Source: Leptotrichia hofstadii (GTDB lineage Bacteria > Fusobacteriota > Fusobacteriia > Fusobacteriales > Leptotrichiaceae). Taken from it: DNA of 64,000 bases. Position 1 is the stretch's first letter. Each line of letters opens with the position of its first letter. A program made the position numbers and the translations under genes. The notes under the pieces are model-generated. The model was not told the DNA's origin and searched no databases. It was given only the letters and a program-made list of their open reading frames with translations. Shown piece after piece: positions 1 to 9,655 of this stretch. The DNA lies in assembly GCF_007990525.1 (NCBI RefSeq), contig NZ_AP019823.1:1054001-1118000 (forward strand), written 5' to 3'.

Positions 1-1
1 A

Positions 2-256
2 AAAATTAATTCACTTGGAATAGCTGCAATATGTGTTTCAACTGTAATAGGTATCTGGTTTTCACATTTGATGCTTTTTTCAATAAAATCTAAAATGGGA
101 ATATTTGAAGTTCTTTCAGACAGAATTTTAGTTAACAGATTATTAATAACGGGAGATATGATAACAGCTGTTGTACTTGGTATTGGGATGTCAATATTTG
201 GTGCAAGGATGTCTTCAAAGGAACTTGAAGGAGTATACGAAATAAAAAGATTTTAG
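2..256 (+). CDS. C-terminal part of an unidentified membrane protein (5' end outside window)
   Basis: The frame is open from base 2 and ends with TAG at 254-256, giving at least 84 residues with no start codon required inside the window. Two hydrophobic stretches are visible: one around residues 4-25 (IAAICVSTVIGIWF) and one around 50-68 (MITAVVLGIGMSIFGA). A short charged tail follows, so the C-terminus probably lies in the cytoplasm. I do not recognise the family. The downstream YwqK-like gene starts right after the stop and is probably co-transcribed. Confidence 0.6.
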   Translation, partial: KINSLGIAAICVSTVIGIWFSHLMLFSIKSKMGIFEVLSDRILVNRLLITGDMITAVVLGIGMSIFGARMSSKELEGVYEIKRF

Positions 257-757
257 ATGGGATTTGAAAAGATGGAAGAAACGCTGAGAGTACGGGAAGA
301 TAAAATGGCATTAAAATATTTTCGCATTGTAAAAGAAGGAAATGTGGATGTTTATTTTAGAAAAGGGAAAAGGTACACAGGAATGGTTGAAATGACAACC
401 AAAGATGATGTTGTTACTGGAACAGAAAAAATAGTTGACGGATATAAGGAAGGCGAGTGGAAGTTTTTTTATCCAAATGGAAAATATTTGGGTTTAAATG
501 TATTTTTTGAAGGCGAAAAAAATGGTAAAATTGAGAAGTATTATGAAAATGGACAACTGGAATTTGAAGGGCAGTATAAAAACGACAGGAAAATTGGGGA
601 ATGGAAGTGGTTTGATGAAAGCGGAAATATTATTGATACCCAAACTTATGATGGAACTCAGATTGAAAAATCAGACAGTGTAGTTGTGAAAAAGAGTGGA
701 AGTGGATTTTTGAACATATTGGAAATAATTTTGAGAATTATAAGGGTATTTAGATAA
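257..757 (+). CDS. MORN-repeat protein, YwqK-type antitoxin family
   Basis: A 166-residue soluble protein with a central set of MORN_2-like repeats of the pattern KEGEWKFFYPNGK, KNGKIEKYYENGQ and KIGEWKWFDESGN (about residues 58-115). These repeats characterise the toxin-antitoxin system YwqK family of Firmicutes and Fusobacteria, whose biochemical role is mostly unproven. The C-terminus ends in a hydrophobic/basic helix (FLNILEIILRIIRVF), perhaps a membrane contact. The ATG directly abuts the preceding stop. ATG codons at 272 (GGGA nine bases before it) and 305 are also plausible starts. It precedes DUF2262-like and YwqG-like genes, which often sit together with YwqK genes as immunity or housekeeping proteins. 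Confidence 0.75.
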   Translation: MGFEKMEETLRVREDKMALKYFRIVKEGNVDVYFRKGKRYTGMVEMTTKDDVVTGTEKIVDGYKEGEWKFFYPNGKYLGLNVFFEGEKNGKIEKYYENGQLEFEGQYKNDRKIGEWKWFDESGNIIDTQTYDGTQIEKSDSVVVKKSGSGFLNILEIILRIIRVFR

Positions 758-795
758 AAAATAAATATAAAAAATAATGAAAGTAAAGAGAAAAT

Positions 796-1707
796 ATGAA
801 AAATTTTGGATTGACAAGGGAAAGCCATTATAAAAGTAAGATTAATTGGGCTAGGAAATTAATTGATGTGGATTTGAGTCTGGAGGATTATGACAATGAT
901 GAAGGTATAAATTCAAGTTATTTATTATTAGATATTTTAGTAAAAAATAGTGAAAAATTGGCAGAAGAATTTAAAGAAAAAATAATTGAAGAAGTTAAAA
1001 TTGATGATTTTGAAAAATTGGATATAAAAGTTTTAATTTTGTATAGTACGAAGTTTAAATTTTTTTATGAAAATGGAAATAATTTAATTTCTTTGTCAGG
1101 AAGAGTTAAGGAACTTTTTTCACTGGAAGAAGATAAGGAAGATGAATATTTAGAGCAGATTGAAGAAAGTGTCAAAATTGAAATTTTGGAAAAAAATAAA
1201 GATTTTATTGAAGATAAGATATTGGGATTACTTATAAAAGATGAAGATGACTTGGGATATGCAGGAAATATTGAATTGCCGGATGGGAAAAAGGTAAATT
1301 TGTGTCTGAACTATGATGAAGAAGAAAATACAATGGAAGATTTGGAAAAAACTATTCAAAATGGCAGAAAAGTATTGGAAAATATAAAAGATTTGTATAA
1401 AAAAATATATGATGGATACGTTGAATATACGCTAGAAATGGCACAGGACTGGTGGAAAGATAACGGTTTTGATGACGATGTGCTAAGTTATTTGGACAGA
1501 TTTTTGGATAAAGAAAGTGCCGAAAAAATGAAAAATGGGGAATTAACGGAAAAGGCGTATAGAAAAATGATATATTTAACAGATATTTCCGTTGATTTTG
1601 AAGAAACTTTATCTGTGATAGCTTATGACGGAGAATGGATTTTTGGAGGACATTATATTTATTTGGAAGGGAATATTGAAGGAGAATTTAATTACGGAGA
1701 TATTTAG
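796..1707 (+). CDS. DUF2262-like protein
   Basis: A 303-residue acidic soluble protein. The C-terminal half (about 150-303) has the layout I associate with DUF2262/DUF6985-type proteins: a beta-rich start (GNIELPDGKKVNLCLNYD), a helical middle and a closing strand pair (IAYDGEWIFGGHYIYLEGNI). The N-terminal half is helical and very rich in Glu, Lys and Asp. The start is supported by AAAGAG upstream of the ATG. Function is unknown; members often cluster with YwqG/YwqK proteins, as here. The family call rests on pattern recognition only. Confidence 0.6.
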   Translation: MKNFGLTRESHYKSKINWARKLIDVDLSLEDYDNDEGINSSYLLLDILVKNSEKLAEEFKEKIIEEVKIDDFEKLDIKVLILYSTKFKFFYENGNNLISLSGRVKELFSLEEDKEDEYLEQIEESVKIEILEKNKDFIEDKILGLLIKDEDDLGYAGNIELPDGKKVNLCLNYDEEENTMEDLEKTIQNGRKVLENIKDLYKKIYDGYVEYTLEMAQDWWKDNGFDDDVLSYLDRFLDKESAEKMKNGELTEKAYRKMIYLTDISVDFEETLSVIAYDGEWIFGGHYIYLEGNIEGEFNYGDI

Positions 1708-1823
1708 CGAGGATAAGTTTTTATATCTACATAGATTTATTAGTTTGATTTAAAAAATTAGAGAATAATTTTTGCAAAATAGACTAAACTTAAATGGTAT
1801 AAAAATCCAGAAAGAGGTGTAAA

Positions 1824-2666
1824 ATGGAAGAGAAAGAATTAAAAATTTCAGCAAAAGATATTTTTAAGGAAATAGAGAAAAAATATCAGGAAACGGCAAA
1901 AGAAATGATGGTTGCAGATGCTTCGGTCAATGCTTCAAAAGAAATAAAAATAACGGATAGCAAAATTGAAGGGATTCCGTATATTCCAAAAGGGAGAAAA
2001 ATTCCAACAAATTCAAAAGGACAACAATTTATGTTCCTTGCACAGATAAATTGTGAGGATTTGAAGGGGCTTGAAGATTTCCCGCAGGAAGGGATTTTGC
2101 AGTTTTGGATTTTGGGAGAAGATTTGCTGGGATTGGATTTTGATGATTATACAAATCGAGATGGATTTGATGTGATTTATTATGAAAAAATTGAAGATTA
2201 CTATTCGGAAGATGAGTTTAAGGAAATGTACAATCCTTATAAATTTGATTTAAAGTATATGGAAACTTTAATAGCAAGTGAACCTTGTAAAATGAAATTT
2301 TCTTTGGAAAAACAGAAAGAAAGTTTTAATTATGAACTTTTAGATAACTTGTTTAAAGAAGTGCTGGAAGAAGAAAGTTTAGGATTTAATGAAAAAGATA
2401 AATTATACGAAGAAGTAGAAAAATTATACGATGACGAATTCTATGAAGAAATTGTTGGGACAAAATGCAATGGATTTCCATATTTTACTCAATGGGAACC
2501 AAGAGATGATAAGCAGATGAAAGAGTACGATACATCATTGTTTCAAATTGATAGTGGAAAAGAAGTTATGATTGGAGATAGTGGGGTAATGCACTTTTTT
2601 ATTAATCGTGAAAAATTGAAAAACAAAGATTTTTCAGATGTTTTTTATCATTGGGACTGCTATTAA
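1824..2666 (+). CDS. YwqG family protein (DUF1963)
   Basis: A 280-residue protein with the DUF1963 signature: an early GxPYIPKG-type segment (residues 50-58), FLAQINCEDL (about 71-80), GILQFWI (about 91-97) and a late GYPYFTQ-like motif, here GFPYFTQWEPR (about 218-228), ending with an HFFINREKL strand. In the family these strands form a beta sandwich of unknown function. AGAGGTG sits just before the ATG. It lies about 115 bases after the DUF2262-like gene and about 28 before the Fic gene, so the group may be one transcript. Confidence 0.8.
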   Translation: MEEKELKISAKDIFKEIEKKYQETAKEMMVADASVNASKEIKITDSKIEGIPYIPKGRKIPTNSKGQQFMFLAQINCEDLKGLEDFPQEGILQFWILGEDLLGLDFDDYTNRDGFDVIYYEKIEDYYSEDEFKEMYNPYKFDLKYMETLIASEPCKMKFSLEKQKESFNYELLDNLFKEVLEEESLGFNEKDKLYEEVEKLYDDEFYEEIVGTKCNGFPYFTQWEPRDDKQMKEYDTSLFQIDSGKEVMIGDSGVMHFFINREKLKNKDFSDVFYHWDCY

Positions 2667-2693
2667 TTTTATAAGAATAGAAAGTTGGAGAAA

Positions 2694-3368
2694 ATGGATA
2701 TAAAAAATATAAATTATGAATATTTTTTAGATTTATCAGTAAGAATGACATATCATTCAAATGCCATTGAAGGAAATACATTGACATTGAATGAGACGGC
2801 TACAATTATTTTGGATAGCATAATACCAGATAGCAAGAGTGTTCGTGAAATTTTTGAAGTTTTGAATCATAAAAGGGCGATTGACTATATGATAAGTGAA
2901 CTTGAAAATGATAAAAAACTTGATATTTACGTGATAAAGAGTATAAATAAGGAAATTTTGGATAGGTTAAATGATAATGCAGGAAATTTTAAAAGAAATA
3001 GTAATGCCATAATTGGTGCAAATTTTGAAACTTCTGCACCAAGTCAAGCACCAATCCTTACAAAAAATTGGATTGAAAATCTTAATTATAGACTTGAATT
3101 ATGTAAAAATGATGATGAAAAATTATTGGAGATATTAAACTCTCATATAGAATTTGAACGAATTCATCCTTTTAGTGATGGAAATGGACGAACGGGAAGA
3201 CTGATTATGATGTATCTGTGTTTTCAGGAAAAAATAACTCCATTTGTAATCGAAAAGGAAGATAGAGCCTTGTATATGAGTTATTTAAGGGAACAAAATG
3301 TAGATATTATTTTTGAAAAAGTAAAGGAATTACAGAAATTTGAACAAAAAAGAATAGATAAATTTTAA
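2694..3368 (+). CDS. Fic family protein (probable AMP transferase, class II)
   Basis: A 224-residue Fic-fold protein. The catalytic loop [12 protein letters not shown] is complete, with His near residue 158, so it should transfer AMP (or another nucleotide moiety) to a hydroxyl side chain of a target protein. An inhibitory helix motif of the (S/T)xxxE(G/N) type, SNAIEGN, is seen near residues 21-27, placing it among Fic proteins with an N-terminal autoinhibitory helix. The ATG at 2694 follows GGAG closely; a TTG at 2685 would add three residues. Target unknown. It can be contrasted with the His-less Fic protein at 52.7 kb. Confidence 0.87.
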   Translation: MDIKNINYEYFLDLSVRMTYHSNAIEGNTLTLNETATIILDSIIPDSKSVREIFEVLNHKRAIDYMISELENDKKLDIYVIKSINKEILDRLNDNAGNFKRNSNAIIGANFETSAPSQAPILTKNWIENLNYRLELCKNDDEKLLEILNSHIEFERIHPFSDGNGRTGRLIMMYLCFQEKITPFVIEKEDRALYMSYLREQNVDIIFEKVKELQKFEQKRIDKF

Positions 3369-3418
3369 AAAAATTTATAAATAAAAAAATTTGGAGAGAA
3401 AAATCGGAGGATAAAAAG

Positions 3419-4837
3419 ATGTCAGAAATAAAAAATGAAATGAAAAAACCAAAAACTTTGTTTGATAAAGTTTGGGAGAAACACGTAATTACAGGAGAGC
3501 CTGGAGAAGCACAATTGCTTTATATAGATTTACACTTAATTCACGAGGTTACTTCGCCACAGGCGTTTTCAGGATTGAGACTTGCTGGAAGAAAGGTTAG
3601 ACGGCCTGACTTGACTTTTGGAACGATGGATCATAACACGCCTACTATAATGTCGCAAAGAATGAATATTAGAGATAAGATTTCTAAGGCACAGCTTGAT
3701 GCTCTTGCTGTCAACTGTAAGGAATTTGGGATTGAACTTGTTGATATGTTTAATGAAAATAATGGAATTGTGCATATGGTAGGGCCTGAGCAAGGACTTA
3801 CGCAACCTGGAAAAACTGTAGTTTGTGGGGATAGCCATACTGCGACTCATGGGGCATTTGGAGCGATTGCATTTGGAATAGGGACAAGTGAAGTTGAGCA
3901 TGTTCTGGCAACACAGACAATTTGGCAAAAGAAACCTAAGACAATGGGAATTGAAATTACTGGAAAATTACAAAAGGGTGTATACGCAAAAGATATTATT
4001 TTACATATAATCAAGACTTATGGAATTGGACTTGGAAATGGATATGCCTTTGAATTTTTTGGAGATACGATAAGAGGGCTTTCGATGGAAGAAAGAATGA
4101 CAATATGCAATATGGCGATTGAAGGTGGAGGAAAATCAGGAATTATCGCACCTGATGAAACTACATTTAATTATGTGAAAGGAAGAAGATTTGCACCAAA
4201 AGGTGAGGAATTTGAGAAAAAGGTGGCTGAATGGAAGGAATTGTATACAGATTCTGTAGAAGCCTTTGATAAGCATATAAAAATAGATGTTACAAATCTT
4301 GAGCCACAAGTTACCTGGGGAACAAATCCTGAAATGGGAATCAATGTTACTGAAAAATTTCCAGAAATCAAAGATCACAATGATGAAAAAGCATACGAAT
4401 ACATGGGCTTAAAACCAGGACAAACTCCATTTGACATACCTTTAAAGCACGTATTTATCGGATCTTGTACAAATGGAAGATTGAGCGACCTGGAAATTGT
4501 TGCAAAAATTGTAAAAGGAAAGAAAGTTGCGCCAAATATTACGGCAGTTGTAGTTCCTGGCTCACAAGTTGTTAAAAAAGCGGCTGAAGAAAATGGAATT
4601 GCACAAATCTTGAAAGATGCGGGATTTGAATGGAGAGAAGCTGGATGTTCAACTTGTCTTGGGATGAACCCTGACTTGATACCAGCTGGAGAGCATTGTG
4701 CCTCAACTTCTAACAGAAATTTTGAAGGACGGCAAGGAAAAGGTGCAAGAACACATTTGGTAAGTCCAGCGATGGCTGCTGCTGCTGCAATTTATGGGAA
4801 ATTTGTGGATGTAAGGGAATTGGATGAGGTAAAATAA
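3419..4837 (+). CDS. leuC: 3-isopropylmalate dehydratase large subunit
   Basis: LeuC isomerises 2-isopropylmalate to 3-isopropylmalate in leucine synthesis, as a heterodimer with LeuD. The protein is 472 residues, normal for the bacterial LeuC type. The three [4Fe-4S] ligands are visible: Cys350 in GSCTNG, and Cys410 and Cys413 in [10 protein letters not shown]. The aconitase-type segments [14 protein letters not shown] and [16 protein letters not shown] are intact. GGAGG precedes the ATG. leuD follows after an inserted GST-like gene, and leuB lies 6.8 kb downstream, so the pathway genes are split. Confidence 0.97.
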   Translation: MSEIKNEMKKPKTLFDKVWEKHVITGEPGEAQLLYIDLHLIHEVTSPQAFSGLRLAGRKVRRPDLTFGTMDHNTPTIMSQRMNIRDKISKAQLDALAVNCKEFGIELVDMFNENNGIVHMVGPEQGLTQPGKTVVCGDSHTATHGAFGAIAFGIGTSEVEHVLATQTIWQKKPKTMGIEITGKLQKGVYAKDIILHIIKTYGIGLGNGYAFEFFGDTIRGLSMEERMTICNMAIEGGGKSGIIAPDETTFNYVKGRRFAPKGEEFEKKVAEWKELYTDSVEAFDKHIKIDVTNLEPQVTWGTNPEMGINVTEKFPEIKDHNDEKAYEYMGLKPGQTPFDIPLKHVFIGSCTNGRLSDLEIVAKIVKGKKVAPNITAVVVPGSQVVKKAAEENGIAQILKDAGFEWREAGCSTCLGMNPDLIPAGEHCASTSNRNFEGRQGKGARTHLVSPAMAAAAAIYGKFVDVRELDEVK

Positions 4838-4900
4838 GAGAATAGATACTGGTTAATGATAATTAATAAGAATAAAAAAATTGAAAGAGAGAAAAATACT

Positions 4901-5530
4901 ATGAAAAAGATAACTTTTTATACAAATCCATATTCAAGAGGAGTATCTGTAAGATGGATGTTAGAAGAATGTGGAGCAGAATATGATGTAGTACCTGTTC
5001 ATTTCGGTAAAGAAATGAAATCTGAAAAATATCTTTCAGTAAATCCAATGGGAAAAGTACCAGCACTAAAAGTAGATGGAAAAGTAATTGTAGAAACAGC
5101 GGCAATTTTGACATTTTTAGCAGATATGTACCCTGAAAAAAACTTGATTCCACCAGTTAATTCTTTAGAAAGAGGAGAATTTTATCGTTGGATGTTTTTT
5201 GCACTTCATCTGGAGTATGCTTTCATGGATAAATTCTTTGATGTTCCGTCAAGTAAAAAGAAAAGAAGGAGCATAGGATATGGAGATTATGATACAGCTT
5301 TAAATACATTAACTGAATTTTTAAAAGATAAAAAATATGCAATAGGAAATAGATTTACTGTGCTAGATTTATATTTGACAGGATTATTGAGATGGGCGAT
5401 ATTTGCGGCTGGAGTTCTTCCAAAAGAGGGTATGCTCGCAGATTACATGAAACTGCACGGAACAAGAGAAGCTAATATAAAAGGACAGGAGCTAGATCAA
5501 GAATTAGCAAAATCAATGGGATTAGATTAA
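4901..5530 (+). CDS. Glutathione S-transferase family protein
   Basis: A 209-residue GST-fold protein. Residues 1-75 show the thioredoxin-like N-domain (KITFYTNPYSRGVSVRWML) with the cis-Pro segment GKVPAL and the ETAAIL helix (glutathione gamma-Glu site ES/ET). Residues 85-209 form the helical C-domain, including FTVLDLYLTGLLRW. The ATG at 4901 is preferred because AAAGAGAG precedes it; an ATG at 4856 would add a 15-residue lysine-rich tail. The gene sits between leuC and leuD, where no GST is needed. Whether the host makes glutathione cannot be judged here, so the thiol substrate is unknown. Confidence 0.85.
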   Translation: MKKITFYTNPYSRGVSVRWMLEECGAEYDVVPVHFGKEMKSEKYLSVNPMGKVPALKVDGKVIVETAAILTFLADMYPEKNLIPPVNSLERGEFYRWMFFALHLEYAFMDKFFDVPSSKKKRRSIGYGDYDTALNTLTEFLKDKKYAIGNRFTVLDLYLTGLLRWAIFAAGVLPKEGMLADYMKLHGTREANIKGQELDQELAKSMGLD

Positions 5531-5557
5531 AAAATTAATAAAAGCAAGGAGAGAAAA

Positions 5558-6133
5558 ATGAAACCATTTACAAAATATGAAGGAACAATCGTTCCAATAA
5601 TGAATGACAATATTGATACGGATCAATTAATTCCAAAACAATATTTAAAAAGTATCGAAAAAACAGGATTTGGGCAATATGTGTTTGATGAGTGGAGATA
5701 CAATGAGGACAGAACAGATAATATGGATTTTAATTTAAATAAGCCTGAATATAAGACAGGGACAATTTTGATTACAGGAGATAACTTTGGCTGTGGTTCG
5801 AGCAGGGAACATGCGGCTTGGGCATTGCAGGATTATGGATTTCATGTAATTGTTGCAGGAGGGTATTCAGGAATATTCTACATGAACTGGCTAAATAACG
5901 GACATTTGCCAATAACTTTGCCAGAAGCTGATAGACTGGAACTGGCTAAACTTCCTGGGGATGCTAAAGTGGTAGTTGATTTGGAAAATAACAAGCTGAC
6001 TGCAAATGGAAAAGACTATTTCTTTGAACTGGAAGAAAGCTGGAAACAGAGGTTGCTTAAGGGGTTGGATTCGATTGGGCTGACATTGGAGCATGAGGAT
6101 GAGATTAGGAAGTATGAGGAGAATCTTAGATAA
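5558..6133 (+). CDS. leuD: 3-isopropylmalate dehydratase small subunit
   Basis: LeuD is the swivelling small subunit that completes the LeuCD active site. The 191-residue length fits the bacterial type. The diagnostic segments are present: DNIDTDQLIPKQYLK near residues 17-31, and GDNFGCGSSREHAAWAL near 69-85 with the substrate-binding Ser-Arg-Glu-His run. AAGGAGAG precedes the ATG. It follows the GST-like gene by 27 bases, so leuC, GST and leuD are probably one transcript. Confidence 0.97.
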   Translation: MKPFTKYEGTIVPIMNDNIDTDQLIPKQYLKSIEKTGFGQYVFDEWRYNEDRTDNMDFNLNKPEYKTGTILITGDNFGCGSSREHAAWALQDYGFHVIVAGGYSGIFYMNWLNNGHLPITLPEADRLELAKLPGDAKVVVDLENNKLTANGKDYFFELEESWKQRLLKGLDSIGLTLEHEDEIRKYEENLR

Positions 6134-6333
6134 TTTAAATAACTTAATTTGTAAAAAGGAAGATTTTAAAAATAGTCAGAAAAGTCAAAAAGACAATTAA
6201 AAATGGAAGAATATTTTAAATAAAATGGGATAGAGTATGATAAAAATTTTGTTTATGGTATTAATAAAAAAGAAAGAAATTTTGAATTTGTAACTGAAAT
6301 TTTTTGTATTTTGCGAAGGGAGAATATTGATTT

Positions 6334-6708
6334 ATGTTTTCAATATTAGGTGCAGTATTATTTGGAGTTATAGCAGCTATGACAGTTCTTGTTGCTTGCG
6401 GTTTACCTTTGGGGGAATTTACAATGGGTGGACAACATAAAATCTTACCTAAGAAATTTAGAGTTATGGCAGTCATTTCAGTGGCTATCCAAATTTTTGC
6501 AATGATAATTATTTTGCAAGCTGGAGGTTTTATTCCCTTGTGGCTGTCTTTTAAGGTTACTAAATATATTTGTTTCTTCTTTGCCGCTTATCTATCTTTG
6601 AATACTATTATGAACATGATTTCAAAAAGTAAGAAAGAAAAATATGTTATGACTCCGTTTTCACTTATAGCCGGAATATGTTTTTGGATAACGGCATTTC
6701 AGATGTAG
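6334..6708 (+). CDS. Small four-helix membrane protein of unknown function
   Basis: A 124-residue protein with four evident membrane segments, about residues 4-24, 46-66, 73-93 and 104-122. Between the first two is a conserved-looking loop, CGLPLGEFTMGGQHKILP, that I recall from small Firmicutes membrane proteins of unassigned role. GAAGGGAG lies upstream of the ATG with a rather long spacing. It is not obviously linked to leucine synthesis. Confidence 0.7.
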   Translation: MFSILGAVLFGVIAAMTVLVACGLPLGEFTMGGQHKILPKKFRVMAVISVAIQIFAMIIILQAGGFIPLWLSFKVTKYICFFFAAYLSLNTIMNMISKSKKEKYVMTPFSLIAGICFWITAFQM

Positions 6709-6764
6709 TATGTAAGATAAGGATAATTTATAGTGCATCAAATTAAAAATTTGGGAGAGTAATT

Positions 6765-7250
6765 ATGGAATACAATTGTGGTTTTATAGAAGGAAATAAG
6801 TGGTTTAGATACCGAGCGGCAGCAATCATTGTAGAAGAAGGATGTGTACTATTTGCCGGAAACGAAATAGAAGATTATTTCTATTCTATTGGTGGAGCCG
6901 TTCATATGGGTGAAACAGCAGAAACCGCCGTTAAGAGAGAAGTTCTTGAAGAAACAGGTGTTGAGTACGAAATAGATTATCTTGCTGTAATCCATGAGAA
7001 TTTCTTTAATGACGATAAAGGTTCGCACAAAGGAATGGACTGTCACGAGATAGCTATGTACTTTATGATGAAGCCTAGAGGTACAAGAGAACTTAACAGT
7101 GAAAGCTATGTAATGGGAGTTAAAGAAACAATGCATTGGATTCCTGTTGAAGATATTAATAAATATAAGGCTTTCCCGTCGTTTATGAAAGAGTATCTGC
7201 AATCAGGATACAATGGAATTAAACATATTATAACTGATCAAAGAGTTTAA
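6765..7250 (+). CDS. Nudix hydrolase
   Basis: A 161-residue protein with a textbook Nudix box beginning at Gly46: GAVHMGETAETAVKREVLEE then TGV, matching Gx5Ex7REUxEExGU. The REVLEE glutamates bind the catalytic Mg2+ or Mn2+. Such enzymes hydrolyse nucleoside diphosphates linked to another group; the substrate cannot be read from the sequence. A second motif, DCHEIAMYFMM, is a strand common in this subgroup. GGGAGAG precedes the ATG. Confidence 0.92.
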   Translation: MEYNCGFIEGNKWFRYRAAAIIVEEGCVLFAGNEIEDYFYSIGGAVHMGETAETAVKREVLEETGVEYEIDYLAVIHENFFNDDKGSHKGMDCHEIAMYFMMKPRGTRELNSESYVMGVKETMHWIPVEDINKYKAFPSFMKEYLQSGYNGIKHIITDQRV

Positions 7251-7329
7251 TAGTTCCCAGTTTACAAAGAAAAGAAAAAATAGATTTCTGAGAAAATATC
7301 TACAATAAAGCTGGAGGTGTATTGTTAAT

Positions 7330-8739
7330 TTGAAAAAAACTATGAAACAAAAATTGACTAATTTAGCTGTTGGAGAATTAGTGGCGGTAGTAGTATTCTG
7401 GATAAATTTTTTTCTGTTCAAAAAATTGATTATTACTACAAAATCTCTAATTTCTATTTCTTTCTCCTTATTTATACTAAGTTTTATTCTTGTACAGGGC
7501 TCTATTTTTTGGTGTATTTTGATAAAAAGAATTTCAAAACCAGGATTTGCTGCAAAATATACAGGCAAGATTTACAATAAACTAAAGATATTAGATGTAA
7601 TTTTGCTATGCATGGGAGTCCTAGTGATAATATTAAATTACAGTACGTTTTTTACAATGATTCTCTCTTTTGCTATTTGGATATTTGCTGTGATAGAGTG
7701 GGTAAATTACTATAAATTACAATTATCGTATAGCCTTAATCCTGTCGTTTTATTAAAATACATAATACAGAGAAAATTAAGAAAAAGTAGAATAGCAAAT
7801 GAAATTGACAATAGTTTTGATTTTGAAATATATGGAGAAACATTGGAAGAGGCTCATAAAAATTTTAAGACAAAGATTGTCGATGGGCAAAAAACGGAAT
7901 TTGAGCCAGATGGAAAACCAGGTATTCCGCCTAAAAACAGTAAGTTTTCATTGGTAAATTATCCATCAAAATTAGGAGAAATGCCAATGTATATTACAGC
8001 AAAAGAAAATAACGGGAAAAAATATCCAGCGATCATATATTTAAATGGTGGATTTGGTGGAATTGGAGATAGTGAGTTTGGCTGGGATGAAGAATCGCCT
8101 AAAAATAATTATCAAGGGGCAGGTGCATTTAAAAGAGATGATTTTGTACTTGCAATACCAAGTGCTAGAGGAGAAAATGCAAATGCTGGAAAATATGAAA
8201 TGTTTTATGGGGAAATTGAAGACTTGGAAGAAGCTAGAAAATATGTGGCATCACTGCCTTATGTTGATTCAAATAGAATTTATCTTGTTGGACACAGTAC
8301 AGGTGGGACAAAGGCGTTGCTTCTAAGCGAATATTCAAAAGGTTTTCGAGCAGTTTTTGCAATAGGTGGCTTGCCAGATTTCTTTTGGGCAACAGAAAAA
8401 CCGGATGAATATGGCGGAGTTCCATTTGATTTGACAAATCCTAGAGAAATAGCAGTAAGATCATCACTTCGATACGTCCGTTCAATAACAGCACCAACTT
8501 TCCACTTTGAAGGGCAAGAAGAAAGAAGAGATATTTTATTTGAGCCTATGCAAAAAGCCGCAGACAAATACAAAATACCATTCAAGAAATACCAAATTGC
8601 AGGTGGAGATCATTTTAATATACTTTATCCATTAACAACAATGATTGCACAAAAAATACTAGCTGATACAGGGGCGAAAACGAATATTCAGTTTACAGCA
8701 GAGGATTTGGAAAAAATTTCAAAAAATATTGTTAAATAG
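7330..8739 (+). CDS. Membrane-anchored alpha/beta hydrolase (dienelactone hydrolase / prolyl oligopeptidase-like)
   Basis: A 469-residue two-part protein. Residues 1-125 carry about four membrane segments (around 14-31, 38-60, 86-105 and 108-125). Residues 150-469 are an alpha/beta hydrolase domain with an oxyanion-type GGFGG strand end, the nucleophile elbow GHSTGG (Ser near 322) and a late GGDHFN segment supplying the probable catalytic His. The start is TTG at 7330: GGAGGTGT ends nine bases before it, whereas the first in-frame ATG (7342) would be too far away. An ester or peptide substrate at the membrane is likely but unknown. Confidence 0.82.
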   Translation: MKKTMKQKLTNLAVGELVAVVVFWINFFLFKKLIITTKSLISISFSLFILSFILVQGSIFWCILIKRISKPGFAAKYTGKIYNKLKILDVILLCMGVLVIILNYSTFFTMILSFAIWIFAVIEWVNYYKLQLSYSLNPVVLLKYIIQRKLRKSRIANEIDNSFDFEIYGETLEEAHKNFKTKIVDGQKTEFEPDGKPGIPPKNSKFSLVNYPSKLGEMPMYITAKENNGKKYPAIIYLNGGFGGIGDSEFGWDEESPKNNYQGAGAFKRDDFVLAIPSARGENANAGKYEMFYGEIEDLEEARKYVASLPYVDSNRIYLVGHSTGGTKALLLSEYSKGFRAVFAIGGLPDFFWATEKPDEYGGVPFDLTNPREIAVRSSLRYVRSITAPTFHFEGQEERRDILFEPMQKAADKYKIPFKKYQIAGGDHFNILYPLTTMIAQKILADTGAKTNIQFTAEDLEKISKNIVK

Positions 8740-8859
8740 CAGATAATTTAATTTTAGAAATTTGATTGAAAATGAAAAATTGTCGATATAAAAGTAGAAG
8801 ATACGAGTTAGAAAATAAATTTCAAGTTTCAGATATAATCTGAAAAAAAGGAGATATCT

Positions 8860-9117
8860 ATGTGGTCAAAAGGAATTGAGTATAGAAAGCGGGAAAAAGA
8901 AAAACTTTCTAAAATAAGTTCAAAAAATTTACCGTTTGATGTGTTTGTAAAAAATGGAGAACTAGTCAGCTGGAGAAGAAGTGGCTGGTGTAAGAGAGCT
9001 TATCAGTTTTACAAAAAAAGCTGTAATCGGAATTTTAGAAGAAATAAAAATCTTGAAACTTCAGTTAAAGGGAATTATTATAGAAAGTGCTATGAGTTGC
9101 AGTATGCTTGGATTTAA
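8860..9117 (+). CDS. Small basic hypothetical protein
   Basis: An 85-residue, strongly basic protein rich in Lys, Arg, Tyr and Trp, with two or three cysteines (GWCKRAYQFYKKSC). A strong AAGGAGAT site precedes the ATG, which is the main reason to accept it. I do not recognise a family. The Trp/Cys pattern is unlike random low-GC sequence. It stands between the hydrolase and another orphan gene. Confidence 0.5.
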   Translation: MWSKGIEYRKREKEKLSKISSKNLPFDVFVKNGELVSWRRSGWCKRAYQFYKKSCNRNFRRNKNLETSVKGNYYRKCYELQYAWI

Positions 9118-9152
9118 CAAAAAATTTTCAGATGACTAGGAGATAAAAAATT

Positions 9153-9599
9153 ATGCGAACTATCAAAGAATGGAATAAGATAATAGAAAATTATTTTAAT
9201 GAAAATAATATTGAGTATGACAGAAATTATTTGTGTTTTTTTCCTGAAATCAATTTTATAAAAGTATTTTTTGATAAAAATCTTTTTTATGATTTTAACA
9301 AGGATTTGAAAGGAAGTATCATAATTTTGTTTAAGAAAGATAATATAGAAATATTTTCGTGTGATGTAACATTTAAAATATCTTCTGGAATGGAGCTTTC
9401 AAATATAGGTAAAATGAGGAAAATAATCCCACGGGAAAAAGTGAAGGTTTTAAAATTAGTAAAAAAAATAATGAGATATAAATTATATTTTAAATTAGAT
9501 AATAAAGGTAAAGTTTTTAGAATTGAGAAATTTTTTAGATTTAATAAAAGTTGGATATCTGAAAATATAAATTATTTGATAGAAAATAAACTGATATAA
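9153..9599 (+). CDS. Hypothetical protein
   Basis: A 148-residue protein rich in Phe, Asn, Lys and Ile with no signal peptide and no motif that I recognise. AGGAGAT sits eight to ten bases before the ATG. It starts 35 bases after the preceding small basic gene, so the two may form a pair. It may be a lineage-restricted gene. Confidence 0.55.
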   Translation: MRTIKEWNKIIENYFNENNIEYDRNYLCFFPEINFIKVFFDKNLFYDFNKDLKGSIIILFKKDNIEIFSCDVTFKISSGMELSNIGKMRKIIPREKVKVLKLVKKIMRYKLYFKLDNKGKVFRIEKFFRFNKSWISENINYLIENKLI

Positions 9600-9655
9600 C
9601 TTCATAATGAAGAAAACGGCTGAAAAAATAAAATTTACGATAGGGAGAAAAATTA

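Noticed and set aside
3569-3928. 119-residue minus-strand frame within leuC
   Set aside because: Shadow of leuC, which has intact Fe-S cysteines and motifs.
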